This document shows, one piece after another, positions 1 to 14,500 of a stretch of DNA of 64,000 nucleotides (its first letter is position 1; the number at the start of each line of letters is the position of its first letter). This stretch comes from Euonymus europaeus. Its lineage: Eukaryota > Streptophyta > Magnoliopsida > Celastrales > Celastraceae. The stretch covers positions 12,806,760 through 12,870,759 of the forward strand of contig OY756969.1 in assembly GCA_963580455.1 (NCBI GenBank). The letters run 5' to 3'. Under the pieces are notes generated by a model. It was not told the origin of the DNA. It made no database searches and was given only the letters and a program-made list of their open reading frames with translations. The translations under genes and the position numbers were made by a program.

Positions 1-3000
1 CAAACTTTCTATGACAAATGGACAAAACCGTTAAAAGCTCCTCCATAGAGAGAGTTGAGCAATTTCGGACCATCAAAGTTGATAGGGGTACACTTTTTAT
101 TGTTCTTCTATGTCAAATTCTACGAGTATAAGCTTGCCAGATTATTTCGATGCCAATACACTAAGTTTCTATGATAAATGGACAAAACAGTTAAAAGGTC
201 CTTTATAGAGAGAGTTGAGCAACTTCGGACCATGAAAGTTGCACGGGTTACACTTTTTATTGTTCTTCTATGTGAAATTTTACGAGTATAAAGCTTCCTA
301 GATTATTTCGATGTCAAAAGAGCAACTTTCTATGACAAATGGACAAAACCGTTAAAAGTCCCTTCGTAGAGAGAGTTGAGCAACTTCAGACCATGAAAGT
401 TGCTCGGTGTACACTTTTTATTGTTCTCCTATGTGAAATTTTACGAGTATAAGCTTGCAAGATTATTTCGATGCCAAAATACCAACTTTCTATGACAAAT
501 GGACAAAACCGTTAAAAGCTCCAACATAGAGAGAGTCGAGCAACTTTGGACTATTTAAGTTGCTCGGGGTACACTTTTTATTGTTCTTCTATGTCAAATT
601 CTACAAGTATAAAATTTGCTAGATTGTAAAGATGCGGAAACACAAACTTTCTATGACAAATGGACAAAACCGTTAAAAGCTCCTCCATAGAGAGAGTTGA
701 GCAACTTTGGACCATCAAAGTTGATAGGGGTACACTTTTTATTGTTTTTCTATGTCAAATTCTACGAGTATAAGCTTGCTAGATTATTTCGATGCCAATA
801 CACTAAGTTTCTATGATAAATGGACAAAACAGTTAAAAGGTCTTTCATAGAGAGAGTTGAGCAACTTCGGACCATGAAAGTTGCTCGGGGTACACTTTTT
901 ATTGTTCTTCTATGTGAAATTTTACGATTATAAAGCTTCCAAGATTATTTCGATGTCAAAAGAGCAAGTTTCTCTGACAAAATGGACAAAACCTTTAAAA
1001 GCTCCTTCGTAGTTAGAGTTGAGCAACTTCGGACCATCAAAGTTGCTCGGTGTACACTTTTTATTGTTCTTCTATGTGAAATTGTAAGAATATAAGCTTC
1101 TTAGATTATTTTGATGTCAAAACAACAAGTTTCTATGACAAATGGACAAAACAGTTAAAAGCTCTTTCATAGAGAGAGTTGAGCAACTTCGGACCATTAA
1201 AGTTGCTCGGGGTACACTTTTTATTGTTCTTCTATGTCAAATTCGACAAGTATAAGCCCGCTAGATTATTTTGATGCGGAAACACAAACTTTCTATGACA
1301 AATGGACAAAACCGTTAAAAGCTCCTCCATAAAGAGAGTTGAGCAAATTCTGACCATCAAAGTTGCTCGGGGTACACTTTTTATTGTTCTTCTATGTCAA
1401 ATTCTACGAGTATAAGCTTGCTAGATTATTTCGATGCCAATACACCAAGTTTCTATGATAAATGGACAAAACATTTAAAAGGTCCTTCATAGAGAGAGTT
1501 GAGCGACTTTGGACCATCCAAGTTGCTCGGGGTACACTTTTTATTGTTCTTCTATGTCAAATTCTGTGTATAAGCTTACTAGATTATTTAGTTGCCAAAA
1601 CACCAACTTTCTATAACAAATGGACAAAACCGTTAAAAGCTCATCCATAGAGAGAGTTGAGCAACTTCGGACCATGAAAGTTGCTCGGTGTACACTTTTT
1701 ATTGTTCTCCTATGTGAAATTTTACGAGTATAAAGCTTGCTAGATTATTTAGATGCCAAAACACCAACTTTCTATGACAAGTGGACAAAACCTTTAAAAG
1801 CCACCTCGTAGAGAGAGTTGAGCAACTTCGGACCACGAAAGTTGCTCGGTGTACACTTTTTATCGTTCTCCTATGTGAAATTTTACGAGTATAAGCTTGC
1901 AAGATTATTTCGATGCCAAAATACCAACTTTCTATGACAAATGGACAAAACCGTTAAAAGTTCCAACATAGAGAGAGTCGAGCAACTTTGGACTATTTAA
2001 GTTGCTCGGGGTACACTTTTTATTGTTCTTCTATGTCAAATTCTACAAGTATAAAACTTGCTAGATTGTAAAGATGCGGAAACACAAACTTTCTATGACA
2101 AATGGACAAAACCGTTAAAAGCTCCTCCATAGAGAGAGTTGAGCAACTTTGGACCATCAAATTTGATAGGGGTACACTTTTTATTGTTTTTCTATGTCAA
2201 ATTCTACGAGTATAAGCTTGCTAGATTATTTCGATGCCAATACACTAAGTTTCTATGATAAATGGACAAAACAGTTAAAAGGTCTTTCATAGAGAGAGTT
2301 GAGCAACTTCGGACCATCAAAGTTGCTCGGGGTACACTTTTTATTGTTCTTCTATGTGAAATTTTACGATTATAAAGCTTCCAAGATTATTTCGATGTCA
2401 AAAGAGCAAGTTTCTATGACAAAATTGACAAAACCTTTAAAAGCTCCTTCGTAGTTAGAGTTGAGCAACTTCGGACCATCAAAGTTGCTCGGTGTACACT
2501 TTTTATTGTTCTTCTATGTGAAATTGTAAGAGTATAAGCTTCTTAGATTATTTTGATGTCAAAACAACAAGTTTCTATGACAAATGGACAAAACAGTTAA
2601 AAGCTCTTTCATAGAGAGAGTTGAGCAACTTCGGACCATTAAAGTTGCTCGGGGTACACTTTTTATTGTTCTTCTATGTCAAATTCGACAAGTATAAGCC
2701 CGCTAGATTATTTTGATGCGGAAACACAAACTTTCTATGACAAATGGACAAAACCGTTAAAAGCTCCTCCATAAAGAGAGTTGAGCAAATTCTGACCATC
2801 AAAGTTGCTCGGGGTACACTTTTTATTGTTCTTCTATGTCAAATTCTACGAGTATAAGCTTGCTAGATTATTTCGATGCCAATACACCAAGTTTCTATGA
2901 TAAATGGACAAAACATTTAAAAGGTCCTTCATAGAGAGAGTTGAGCGACTTTGGACCATCCAAGTTGCTCGGGGTACACTTTTTATTGTTCTTCTATGTC

Positions 3001-6000
3001 AAATTCTGTGTATAAGCTTACTAGATTATTTAGTTGCCAAAACACCAACTTTCTATAACAAATGGACAAAACCGTTAAAAGCTCATCCATAGAGAGAGTT
3101 GAGCAACTTCGGACCATGAAAGTTGCTCGGTGTACACTTTTTATTGTTCTCCTATGTGAAATTTTACGAGTATAAAGCTTGCTAGATTATTTAGATGCCA
3201 AAACACCAACTTTCTATGACAAGTGGACAAAACCTTTAAAAGCCACTTCGTAGAGAGAGTTGAGCAACTTCGGACCACGAAAGTTGCTCGGTGTACACTT
3301 TTTATTGTTCTCCTATGTGAAATTTTACGAGTATAAGCTTGCAAGATTATTTCGATGCCAAAATACCAACTTTCTATGACAAATGGACAAAACCGTTAAA
3401 AGCTCCAACATAGAGAGAGTCGAGCAACTTTGGACCATTTAAGTTGCTCGGGGTACACTTTTTATTGTTCTTCTATGTCAAATTCCACAAGTATAAAACT
3501 TGCTAGATTGTATTGATGCGGAAACACAAACTTTCTATGACAAATGGACAAAACCGTTAAAAGCTCCTCCATAGAGAGAGTTGAGCAACTTCGGACTATC
3601 CAAGTTGCTCGGTGTACACTTTTTATTGTTCTCCTATGTGAAATTTTACGAGTATAAGCTTGCTAGATTATTTAGATGCCAAAACACCAACTTTCTATGA
3701 CAAGTGGACAAAACCTTTAAAAGCTCATCGATAAAGAGAGTTGAGCAACTTCGGATCATCAAAGTTGCTCGGTGTACACTTTTTATTGTTCTTCTATGTG
3801 AAATTTTACGAGTATAAAACTTGCTAGATTATTTTGATGCGGAAACACAAACTTTCTATGACAAATGGACAAAACCGTTAAAAGCTCCTCCATAGAGAGA
3901 GTTGAGCAATTTCGGACCATCAAAGTTGATAGGGGTACACTTTTTATTGTTCTTCTATGTCAAATTCTACGAGTATAAGCTTGCCAGATTATTTCGATGC
4001 CAATACACTAAGTTTCTATGATAAATGGACAAAACAGTTAAAAGGTCCTTTATAGAGAGAGTTGAGCAACTTCGGACCATGAAAGTTGCACGGGTTACAC
4101 TTTTTATTGTTCTTCTATGTGAAATTTTACGAGTATAAAGCTTCCTAGATTATTTCGATGTCAAAAGAGCAACTTTCTATGACAAATGGACAAAACCGTT
4201 AAAAGTCCCTTCGTAGAGAGAGTTGAGCAACTTCAGACCATGAAAGTTGCTCGGTGTACACTTTTTATTGTTCTCCTATGTGAAATTTTACGAGTATAAG
4301 CTTGCAAGATTATTTCGATGCCAAAATACCAACTTTCTATGACAAATGGACAAAACCGTTAAAAGCTCCAACATAGAGAGAGTCGAGCAACTTTGGACTA
4401 TTTAAGTTGCTCGGGGTACACTTTTTATTGTTCTTCTATGTCAAATTCTACAAGTATAAAACTTGCTAGATTGTAAAGATGCGGAAACACAAACTTTCTA
4501 TGACAAATGGACAAAACCGTTAAAAGCTCCTCCATAGAGAGAGTTGAGCAACTTTGGACCATCAAAGTTGATAGGGGTACACTTTTTATTGTTTTTCTAT
4601 GTCAAATTCTACGAGTATAAGCTTGCTAGATTATTTCGATGCCAATACACTAAGTTTCTATGATAAATGGACAAAACAGTTAAAAGGTCTTTCATAGAGA
4701 GAGTTGAGCAACTTCGGACCATGAAAGTTGCTCGGGGTACACTTTTTATTGTTCTTCTATGTGAAATTTTACGATTATAAAGCTTCCAAGATTATTTCGA
4801 TGTCAAAAGAGCAAGTTTCTATGACAAAATTGACAAAACCTTTAAAAGCTCCTTCGTAGTTAGAGTTGAGCAACTTCGGACCATCAAAGTTGCTCGGTGT
4901 ACACTTTTTATTGTTCTTCTATGTGAAATTGTAAGAATATAAGCTTCTTAGATTATTTTGATGTCAAAACAACAAGTTTCTATGACAAATGGACAAAACA
5001 GTTAAAAGCTCTTTCATAGAGAGAGTTGAGCAACTTCGGACCATTAAAGTTGCTCGGGGTACACTTTTTATTGTTCTTCTATGTCAAATTCGACAAGTAT
5101 AAGCCCGCTAGATTATTTTGATGCGGAAACACAAACTTTCTATGACAAATGGACAAAACCGTTAAAAGCTCCTCCATAAAGAGAGTTGAGCAAATTCTGA
5201 CCATCAAAGTTGCTCGGGGTACACTTTTTATTGTTCTTCTATGTCAAATTCTACGAGTATAAGCTTGCTAGATTATTTCGATGCCAATACACCAAGTTTC
5301 TATGATAAATGGACAAAACATTTAAAAGGTCCTTCATAGAGAGAGTTGAGCGACTTTGGACCATCCAAGTTGCTCGGGGTACACTTTTTATTGTTCTTCT
5401 ATGTCAAATTCTGTGTATAAGCTTACTAGATTATTTAGTTGCCAAAACACCAACTTTCTATAACAAATGGACAAAACCGTTAAAAGCTCATCCATAGAGA
5501 GAGTTGAGCAACTTCGGACCATGAAAGTTGCTCGGTGTACACTTTTTATTGTTCTCCTATGTGAAATTTTACGAGTATAAAGCTTGCTAGATTATTTAGA
5601 TGCCAAAACACCAACTTTCTATGACAAGTGGACAAAACCTTTAAAAGCCACCTCGTAGAGAGAGTTGAGCAACTTCGGACCACGAAAGTTGCTCGGTGTA
5701 CACTTTTTATCGTTCTCCTATGTGAAATTTTACGAGTATAAGCTTGCAAGATTATTTCGATGCCAAAATACCAACTTTCTATGACAAATGGACAAAACCG
5801 TTAAAAGTTCCAACATAGAGAGAGTCGAGCAACTTTGGACTATTTAAGTTGCTCGGGGTACACTTTTTATTGTTCTTCTATGTCAAATTCTACAAGTATA
5901 AAACTTGCCAGATTGTAAAGATGCGGAAACACAAACTTTCTATGACAAATGGACAAAACCGTTAAAAGCTCCTCCATAGAGAGAGTTGAGCAACTTTGGA
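1..6000. repeat. 24-monomer duplication, offset 3847 bp
   Basis: Bases 1 to about 2150 reappear at 3848 to about 5997 with a constant offset of 3847 bp and few differences. The second copy ends in a hybrid monomer near 5994-6012. Its left half is a CTCCTCCATAG type and its right half has GCACGGGTTACAC. From there the sequence again follows the segment that starts near base 230, at offset 5771. This is the structure expected from unequal exchange. Confidence 0.75.
480..3363. repeat. 9-monomer HOR, two copies of 1442 bp
   Basis: The order of monomer variants in 480-1921 repeats in 1922-3363 with a constant offset of 1442 bp. For example, the ATG inside the TTTAAAAGGTCCTTCATAG monomer lies at 1462 and 2904. 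The copies differ by only scattered substitutions such as CCACCTCG versus CCACTTCG. The edges are approximate because neighbouring monomers are also similar. Confidence 0.75.
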
Positions 6001-8181
6001 CCATGAAAATTGCACGGGTTACACTTTTTATTGTTCTTCTATGTGAAATTTTACGAGTATAAAGCTTCCTAGATTATTTCGATGTCAAAAGAGCAACTTT
6101 CTATGACAAATGGACAAAACCGTTAAAAGTCCCTTCGTAGAGAGAGTTGAGCAACTTCAGACCATGAAAGTTGCTCGGTGTACACTTTTTATTGTTCTCC
6201 TATGTGAAATTTTACGAGTATAAGCTTGCAAGATTATTTCGATGCCAAAATACCAACTTTCTATGACAAATGGACAAAACCGTTAAAAGCTCCAACATAG
6301 AGAGAGTCGAGCAACTTTGGACTATTTAAGTTGCTCGGGGTATACTTTTTATTGTTCTTCTATGTCAAATTCTACAAGTATAAAACTTGCTAGATTGTAA
6401 AGATGCGGAAACACAAACTTTCTATGACAAATGGACAAAACCGTTAAAAGCTCCTCCATAGAGAGAGTTGAGCAACTTTGGACCATCAAAGTTGATAGGG
6501 GTACACTTTTTATTGTTTTTCTATGTCAAATTCTACGAGTATAAGCTTGCTAGATTATTTCGATGCCAATACACTAAGTTTCTATGATAAATGGACAAAA
6601 CAGTTAAAAGGTCTTTCATAGAGAGAGTTGAGCAACTTCGGACCATGAAAGTTGCTCGGGGTACACTTTTTATTGTTCTTCTATGTGAAATTTTACGATT
6701 ATAAAGCTTCCAAGATTATTTCGATGTCAAAAGAGCAAGTTTCTATGACAAAATGGACAAAACCTTTAAAAGCTCCTTCGTAGTTAGAGTTGAGCAACTT
6801 CGGACCATCAAAGTTGCTCGGTGTACACTTTTTATTGTTCTTCTATGTGAAATTGTAAGAATATAAGCTTCTTAGATTATTTTGATGTCAAAACAACAAG
6901 TTTCTATGACAAATGGACAAAACAGTTAAAAGCTCTTTCATAGAGAGAGTTGAGCAACTTCGGACCATTAAAGTTGCTCGGGGTACACTTTTTATTGTTC
7001 TTCTATGTCAAATTCGACAAGTATAAGCCCGCTAGATTATTTTGATGCGGAAACACAAACTTTCTATGACAAATGGACAAAACCGTTAAAAGCTCCTCCA
7101 TAAAGAGAGTTGAGCAAATTCTGACCATCAAAGTTGCTCGGGGTACACTTTTTATTGTTCTTCTATGTCAAATTCTACGAGTATAAGCTTGCTAGATTAT
7201 TTCGATGCCAATACACCAAGTTTCTATGATAAATGGACAAAACATTTAAAAGGTCCTTCATAGAGAGAGTTGAGCGACTTTGGACCATCCAAGTTGCTCG
7301 GGGTACACTTTTTATTGTTCTTCTATGTCAAATTCTGTGTATAAGCTTACTAGATTATTTAGTTGCCAAAACACCAACTTTCTATAACAAATGGACAAAA
7401 CCGTTAAAAGCTCATCCATAGAGAGAGTTGAGCAACTTCGGACCATGAAAGTTGCTCGGTGTACACTTTTTATTGTTCTCCTATGTGAAATTTTACGAGT
7501 ATAAAGCTTGCTAGATTATTTAGATGCCAAAACACCAACTTTCTATGACAAGTGGACAAAACCTTTAAAAGCCACTTCGTAGAGAGAGTTGAGCAACTTC
7601 GGACCACGAAAGTTGCTCGGTGTACACTTTTTATTGTTCTCCTATGTGAAATTTTACGAGTATAAGCTTGCAAGATTATTTCGATGCCAAAATACCAACT
7701 TTCTATGACAAATGGACAAAACCGTTAAAAGCTCCAACATAGAGAGAGTCGAGCAACTTTAGACCATTTAAGTTGCTCGGGGTACACTTTTTATTGTTCT
7801 TCTATGTCAAATTCCACAAGTATAAAACTTGCTAGATTGTATTGATGCGGAAACACAAACTTTCTATGACAAATGGACAAAACCGTTAAAAGCTCCTCCA
7901 TAGAGAGAGTTGAGCAACTTCGGACCATCAAAGTTGATAGGGGTACACTTTTTATTGTTTTTCTACGTCAAATTCTACGAGTATAAGCTTGCTAGATTAT
8001 TTCGATTCCAATACACTAAGTTTCTATGATAAATGGACAAAACAGTTAAAAGGTCCTTCATAGAGAGAGTTGAGCAACTTCGGACCATGAAAGTTGCTCG
8101 GGGTACACTTTTTATTGTTCTTCTATGTGAAATTTTACGAGTATAAAGCTTCCAAGATTATTTCGATGTCAAAAGAGCAAG

Positions 8182-8825
8182 TTTCTATGACAAAATTGAC
8201 AAAACCTTTAAAAGCTCCTTCGTAGTTAGAGTTGAGCAACTTCGGACCATCAAAGTTGCTCGGTGTACACTTTTTATTGTTCTTCTATGTGAAATTGTAA
8301 GAGTATAAACTTCTTAGATTATTTTGATGTCAAAACAACAAGTTTCTATGATAAATGGACAAAACAGTTAAAAGCTCTTTCATAGAGAGAGTTGAGCAAC
8401 TTCGGACCATTAAAGTTGCTAGGGGTACACTTTTTATTGTTCTTCTATGTGAAATTTTACGAGTATAAAGCTTCCAAGATTATTTCGATGTCAAAAGAGC
8501 AAGTTTCTATGACAAAATTGACAAAACCTTTAAAAGCTCCTTCGTAGTTAGAGTTGAGCAACTTCGGACCATCAAAGTTGCTCGGTGTACACTTTTTATT
8601 GTTCTTCTATGTGAAATTGTAAGAGCATAAACTTCTTAGATTATTTTGATGTCAAAACAACAAGTTTCTATGACAAATGGACAAAACAGTTAAAAGCTCT
8701 TTCATAGAGAGAGTTGAGCAACTTCGGACCATTAAAGTTGCTCGGGGTACACTTTTTATTGTTCTTCTATGTCAAATTCGACAAGTATAAGCCCGCTAGA
8801 TTATTTTGATGCGGAAACACAAACT
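8182..8825. repeat. 2-monomer duplication (322 bp x 2)
   Basis: The dimer starting TTTCTATGACAAAATTGAC at 8182 is repeated at 8504. The second monomer of the first copy is a hybrid: its left half is the CTCTTTCATAG type and its right half is the AAAGCTTCCAAG type. Confidence 0.7.
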
Positions 8826-11530
8826 TTCTATGACAAATGGACAAAACCGTTAAAAGATCCTCCATAAAGAGAGTTGAGCAAATTCTGACCATCAAAGTTG
8901 CTCGGGGTACACTTTTTATTGTTCTTCTATGTCAAATTCTACGAGTATAAGCTTGCTAGATTATTTCGATGTCAATACACCAAGTTTCTATGATAAATGG
9001 ACAAAACATTTAAAAGGTCCTTCATAGAGAGAGTTGAGCAACTTTGGACCATCCAAGTTGCTCGGGGTACACTTTTTATTGTTCTTCTATGTCAAATTCT
9101 GTGTATAAGCTTACTAGATTATTTAGTTGCCAAAACACCAACTTTCTATGACAAATGGACAAAACCGTTAAAAGCTCATCCATAGAGAGAGTTGAGCAAC
9201 TTCGGACCATGAAAGTTGCACGGGTTACACTTTTTATTGTTCTTCTATGTGAAATTTTACGAGTATAAAGCTTCCTAGATTATTTCGATGTCAAAAGAGC
9301 AACTTTCTACGACAAGTGGACAAAACCTTTAAAAGCCCCTTCGTAGAGAGAGTTGAGCAACTTCGGACCATGAAAGTTGCTCGGTGTACACTTTTTATTG
9401 TTCTCCTATGTGAAATTTTACGAGTATAAGCTTGCAAGATTATTTCGATGCCAAAATACCAACTTTCTATGACAAATGGACAAAACCGTTAAAAGCTCCA
9501 ACATAGAGAGAGTCGAGCAACTTTGGACTATTTAAGTTGCTCGGGGTACACTTTTTATTGTTCTTCTATGTGAAATTGTAAGAGTATAAGCTTCTTAGAT
9601 TATTTTGATGTCAAAACAACAAGTTTCTATGACAAATGGACAAAACAGTTAAAAGCTCTTTCATAGAGAGAGTTGAGCAACTTCGGACCATTAAAGTTGC
9701 TCGGGGTACACTTTTTATTGTTCTTCTATGTCAAATTCGACAAGTATAAGCCCGCTAGATTATTTTGATGCGGAATCACAAACTTTCTATGACAAATGGA
9801 CAAAACCGTTAAAAGCTCCTCCATAAAGAGAGTTGAGCAAATTCTGACCATCAAAGTTGCTCGGGGAACACTTTTTATTGTTCTTCTATGTCAAATTCTA
9901 CGAGTATAAGCTTGCTAGATTATTTCGATGCCAATACACCAAGTTTCTATGATAAATGGACAAAACATTCAAAAGGTCCTTCATAGAGAGATTTGAGCAA
10001 CTTCGGACCATGAAAGTTGCTCGAGGTACACTTTTTATTGTTCTTCTATGTGAAATTTTACGAGTATAAAGCTTCCTAGATTATTTCGATGTCAAAAGAG
10101 CAAGTTTCTATGACAAATGGACAAAACCGTTAAAAGCTCATCCATAGAGAGAGTTGAGCAACTTCGGACTATCCAAGTTGCTCGGTGTACACTTTTTATT
10201 GTTCTCCTATGTGAAATTTTACGAGTATAAGCTTGCTAGATTATTTAGATGCCAAAACACCAACTTTCTATGACAATTGGACAAAACCTTTAAAAGCTCA
10301 TCGATAGAGAGAGTTGAGCAACTTCGGACCATCAAAGTTGATAGGGGTACACTTTTTATTGTTTTTCTATGTCAAATTCTACGAGTATAAGCTTGCTAGA
10401 TTATTTCGATTCCAATACACTAAGTTTCTATGATAAATGGACAAAACAGTTAAAAGGTCCTTCATAGAGAGAGTTGAGCAACTTCGGACCGTGAAAGTTG
10501 CTCGGGGTACACTTTTTATTGTTCTTCTATGTGAAATTTTACGAGTATAAAGCTTCCAAGATTATTTCGATGTCAAAAGAGCAAGTTTCTATGACAAAAT
10601 GGACAAAACCTTTAAAAGCTCCTTCGTAGTTAGAGTTGAGCAACTTCGGACCATCAAAGTTGCTCGGTGTACACTTTTTATTGTTCTTCTATGTGAAATT
10701 GTAAGAGTATAAGCTTCTTAGATTATTTTGATGTCAAAACAACAAGTTTCTATGACAAATGGACAAAACAGTTAAAAGCTCTTTCATAGAGAGAGTTGAG
10801 CAACTTCGGACCATTAAAGTTGCTCGGGGTACACTTTTTATTGTTCTTCTATGTCAAATTCGACAAGTATAAGCCCGCTAGATTATTTTGATGCGGAAAC
10901 ACAAACTTTCTATGACAAATGGACAAAACCGTTAAAAGCTCCTCCATAAAGAGAGTTGAGCAAATTCTGACCATCAAAGTTGCTCGGGGTACACTTTTTA
11001 TTGTTCTTCTATGTCAAATTCTACGAGTATAAGCTTGCTAGATTATTTCGATGCCAATACACCAAGTTTCTATGATAAATGGACAAAACATTTAAAAGGT
11101 CCTTCATAGAGAGATTTGAGCAACTTTGGACCATCCAAGTTGCTCGGTGTACACTTTTTATTGTTCTTCTATGTCAAATTCTGTGTATAAGCTTACTAGA
11201 TTATTTAGTTGCCAAAACACCAACTTTCTATGACAAATGGACAAAACCGTTAAAAGCTCATCCATAGAGAGAGTTGAGCAACTTCGGACTATCCAAGTTG
11301 CTCGGTGTACACTTTTTATTGTTCTCCTATGTGAAATTTTACGAGTATAAGCTTGCTAGATTATTTAGATGCCAAAACACCAACTTTCTATGACAAGTGG
11401 ACAAAACCTTTAAAAGCTCATCGATAAAGAGAGTTGAGCAACTTCGGACCATCAAAGTTGCTCGGTGTACACTTTTTATTGTTCTTCTATGTGAAATTTT
11501 ACGAGTATAAAACTTGCTAGATTATTTTGA

Positions 11531-14500
11531 TGCGGAAACACAAACTTTCTATGACAAATGGACAAAACCGTTAAAAGCTCCTCCATAGAGAGAGTTGAGC
11601 AATTTCGGACCATCAAAGTTGATAGGGGTACACTTTTTATTGTTCTTCTATGTCAAATTCTACGAGTATAAGCTTGCCAGATTATTTCGATGCCAATACA
11701 CTAAGTTTCTATGATAAATGGACAAAACAGTTAAAAGGTCCTTTATAGAGAGAGTTGAGCAACTTCGGACCATGAAAGTTGCACGGGTTACACTTTTTAT
11801 TGTTCTTCTATGTGAAATTTTACGAGTATAAAGCTTCCTAGATTATTTCGATGTCAAAAGAGCAACTTTCTATGACAAATGGACAAAACCGTTAAAAGCC
11901 CCTTCGTAGAGAGAGTTGAGCAACTTCGGACCATGAAAGTTGCTCGGTGTACACTTTTTATTGTTCTCCTATGTGAAATTTTACGAGTATAAGCTTGCAA
12001 GATTATTTCGATGCCAAAATACCAACTTTCTATGACAAATGGACAAAACCGTTAAAAGCTCCAACATAGAGAGAGTCGAGCAACTTTGGACTATTTAAGT
12101 TGCTCGGGGTACACTTTTTATTGTTCTTCTATGTCAAATTCTACAAGTATAAAACTTGCTAGATTGTAAAGATGCGGAAACACAAACTTTCTATGACAAA
12201 TGGACAAAACCGTTAAAAGCTCCTCCATAGAGAGAGTTGAGCAACTTCGGACCATCAAAGTTGATAGGGGTACACTTTTTATTGTTTTTCTATGTCAAAT
12301 TCTACGAGTATAAGCTTGCTAGATTATTTAGATGCCAAAACACCAACTTTCTATGACAAGTGGACAAAACCTTTAAAAGCTCATCGATAAAGAGAGTTGA
12401 GCAACTTCGGACCATCAAAGTTGCTCGGTGTACACTTTTTATTGTTCTTCTATGTGAAATTTTACGAGTATAAAACTTGCTAGATTATTTTGATGCGGAA
12501 ACACAAACTTTCTATGACAAATGGACAAAACCGTTAAAAGCTCCTCCATAGAGAGAGTTGAGCAATTTCGGACCATCAAAGTTGATAGGGGTACACTTTT
12601 TATTGTTCTTCTATGTCAAATTCTACGAGTATAAGCTTGCCAGATTATTTCGATGCCAATACACTAAGTTTCTATGATAAATGGACAAAACAGTTAAAAG
12701 GTCCTTTATAGAGAGAGTTGAGCAACTTCGGACCATGAAAGTTGCACGGGTTACACTTTTTATTGTTCTTCTATGTGAAATTTTACGAGTATAAAGCTTC
12801 CTAGATTATTTCGATGTCAAAAGAGCAACTTTTTATGACAAATGGACAAAACCGTTAAAAGCCCCTTCGTAGAGAGAGTTGAGCAACTTCGGACCATGAA
12901 AGTTGCTCGGTGTACACTTTTTATTGTTCTCCTATGTGAAATTTTACGAGTATAAGCTTGCAAGATTATTTCGATGCCAAAATACCAACTTTCTATGACA
13001 AATGGACAAAACCGTTAAAAGCTCCAACATAGAGAGAGTCGAGCAACTTTGGACTATTTAAGTTGCTCGGGGTACACTTTTTATTGTTCTTCTATGTCAA
13101 ATTCTACAAGTATAAAACTTGCTAGATTGTAAAGATGCGCAAACACAAACTTTCTATGACAAATGGACAAAACCGTTAAAAGCTCCTCCATAGAGAGAGT
13201 TGAGCAACTTCGGACCATCAAAGTTGATAGGGGTACACTTTTTATTGTTTTTCTATGTCAAATTCTACGAGTATAAGCTTGCTAGATTATTTAGATGCCA
13301 AAACACCAACTTTCTATGACAAGTGGACAAAACCTTTAAAAGCTCATCGATAAAGAGAGTTGAGCAACTTCGGACCATCAAAGTTGCTCGGTGTACACTT
13401 TTTATTGTTCTTCTATGTGAAATTTTACGAGTATAAAACTTGCTAGATTATTTTGATGCGGAAACACAAACTTTCTATGACAAATGGACAAAACCGTTAA
13501 AAGCTCCTCCATAGAGAGAGTTGAGCAATTTCGGACCATCAAAGTTGATAGGGGTACACTTTTTATTGTTCTTCTATGTCAAATTCTACGAGTATAAGCT
13601 TGCCAGATTATTTCGATGCCAATACACTAAGTTTCTATGATAAATGGACAAAACAGTTAAAAGGTCCCTTATAGAGAGAGTTGAGCAACTTCGGACCATG
13701 AAAGTTGCACGGGTTACACTTTTTATTGTTCTTCTATGTGAAATTTTACGAGTATAAAGCTTCCTAGATTATTTCGATGTCAAAAGAGCAACTTTTTATG
13801 ACAAATGGACAAAACCGTTAAAAGCCCCTTCGTAGAGAGAGTTGAGCAACTTCGGACCATGAAAGTTGCTCGGTGTACACTTTTTATTGTTCTCCTATGT
13901 GAAATTTTACGAGTATAAGCTTGCAAGATTATTTCGATGCCAAAATACCAACTTTCTATGACAAATGGACAAAACCGTTAAAAGCTCCAACATAGAGAGA
14001 GTCGAGCAACTTTGGACTATTTAAGTTGCTCGGGGTACACTTTTTATTGTTCTTCTATGTCAAATTCTACAAGTATAAAACTTGCTAGATTGTAAAGATG
14101 CGGAAACACAAACTTTCTATGACAAATGGACAAAACCGTTAAAAGCTCCTCCATAGAGAGAGTTGAGCAACTTCGGACCATCAAAGTTGATAGGGGTACA
14201 CTTTTTATTGTTTTTCTATGTCAAATTCTACGAGTATAAGCTTGCTAGATTATTTCGATGCCAATACACTAAGTTTCTATGATAAATGGACAAAACAGTT
14301 AAAAGGTCCTTCATAGAGAGAGTTGAGCAACTTCAGACCATGAAAGTTGCTCGGGGTACACTTTTTATTGTTCTTCTATGTGAAATTTTACGAGTATAAA
14401 ACTTGCTAGATTATTTTGATGCGGAAACACAAACTTTCTATGACAAATGGACAAAACCGTTAAAAGCTCCTCCATAGAGAGAGTTGAGCAATTTCGGACC

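Noticed and set aside
1462..1650. 62-codon + strand open frame, recurring at 2904, 5309, 7233, 8997, 11079, 22309, 51946, 54030 and 60125
   Set aside because: It spans parts of two satellite monomers and recurs only because the monomer order recurs. It lacks any domain and is open because one monomer type lost the usual stop.
1699..1902. 67-codon - strand open frame, recurring at 3141, 5546, 7470, 22546, 52183 and 54267
   Set aside because: Same reason: a by-product of one pair of satellite monomers, with no family resemblance.
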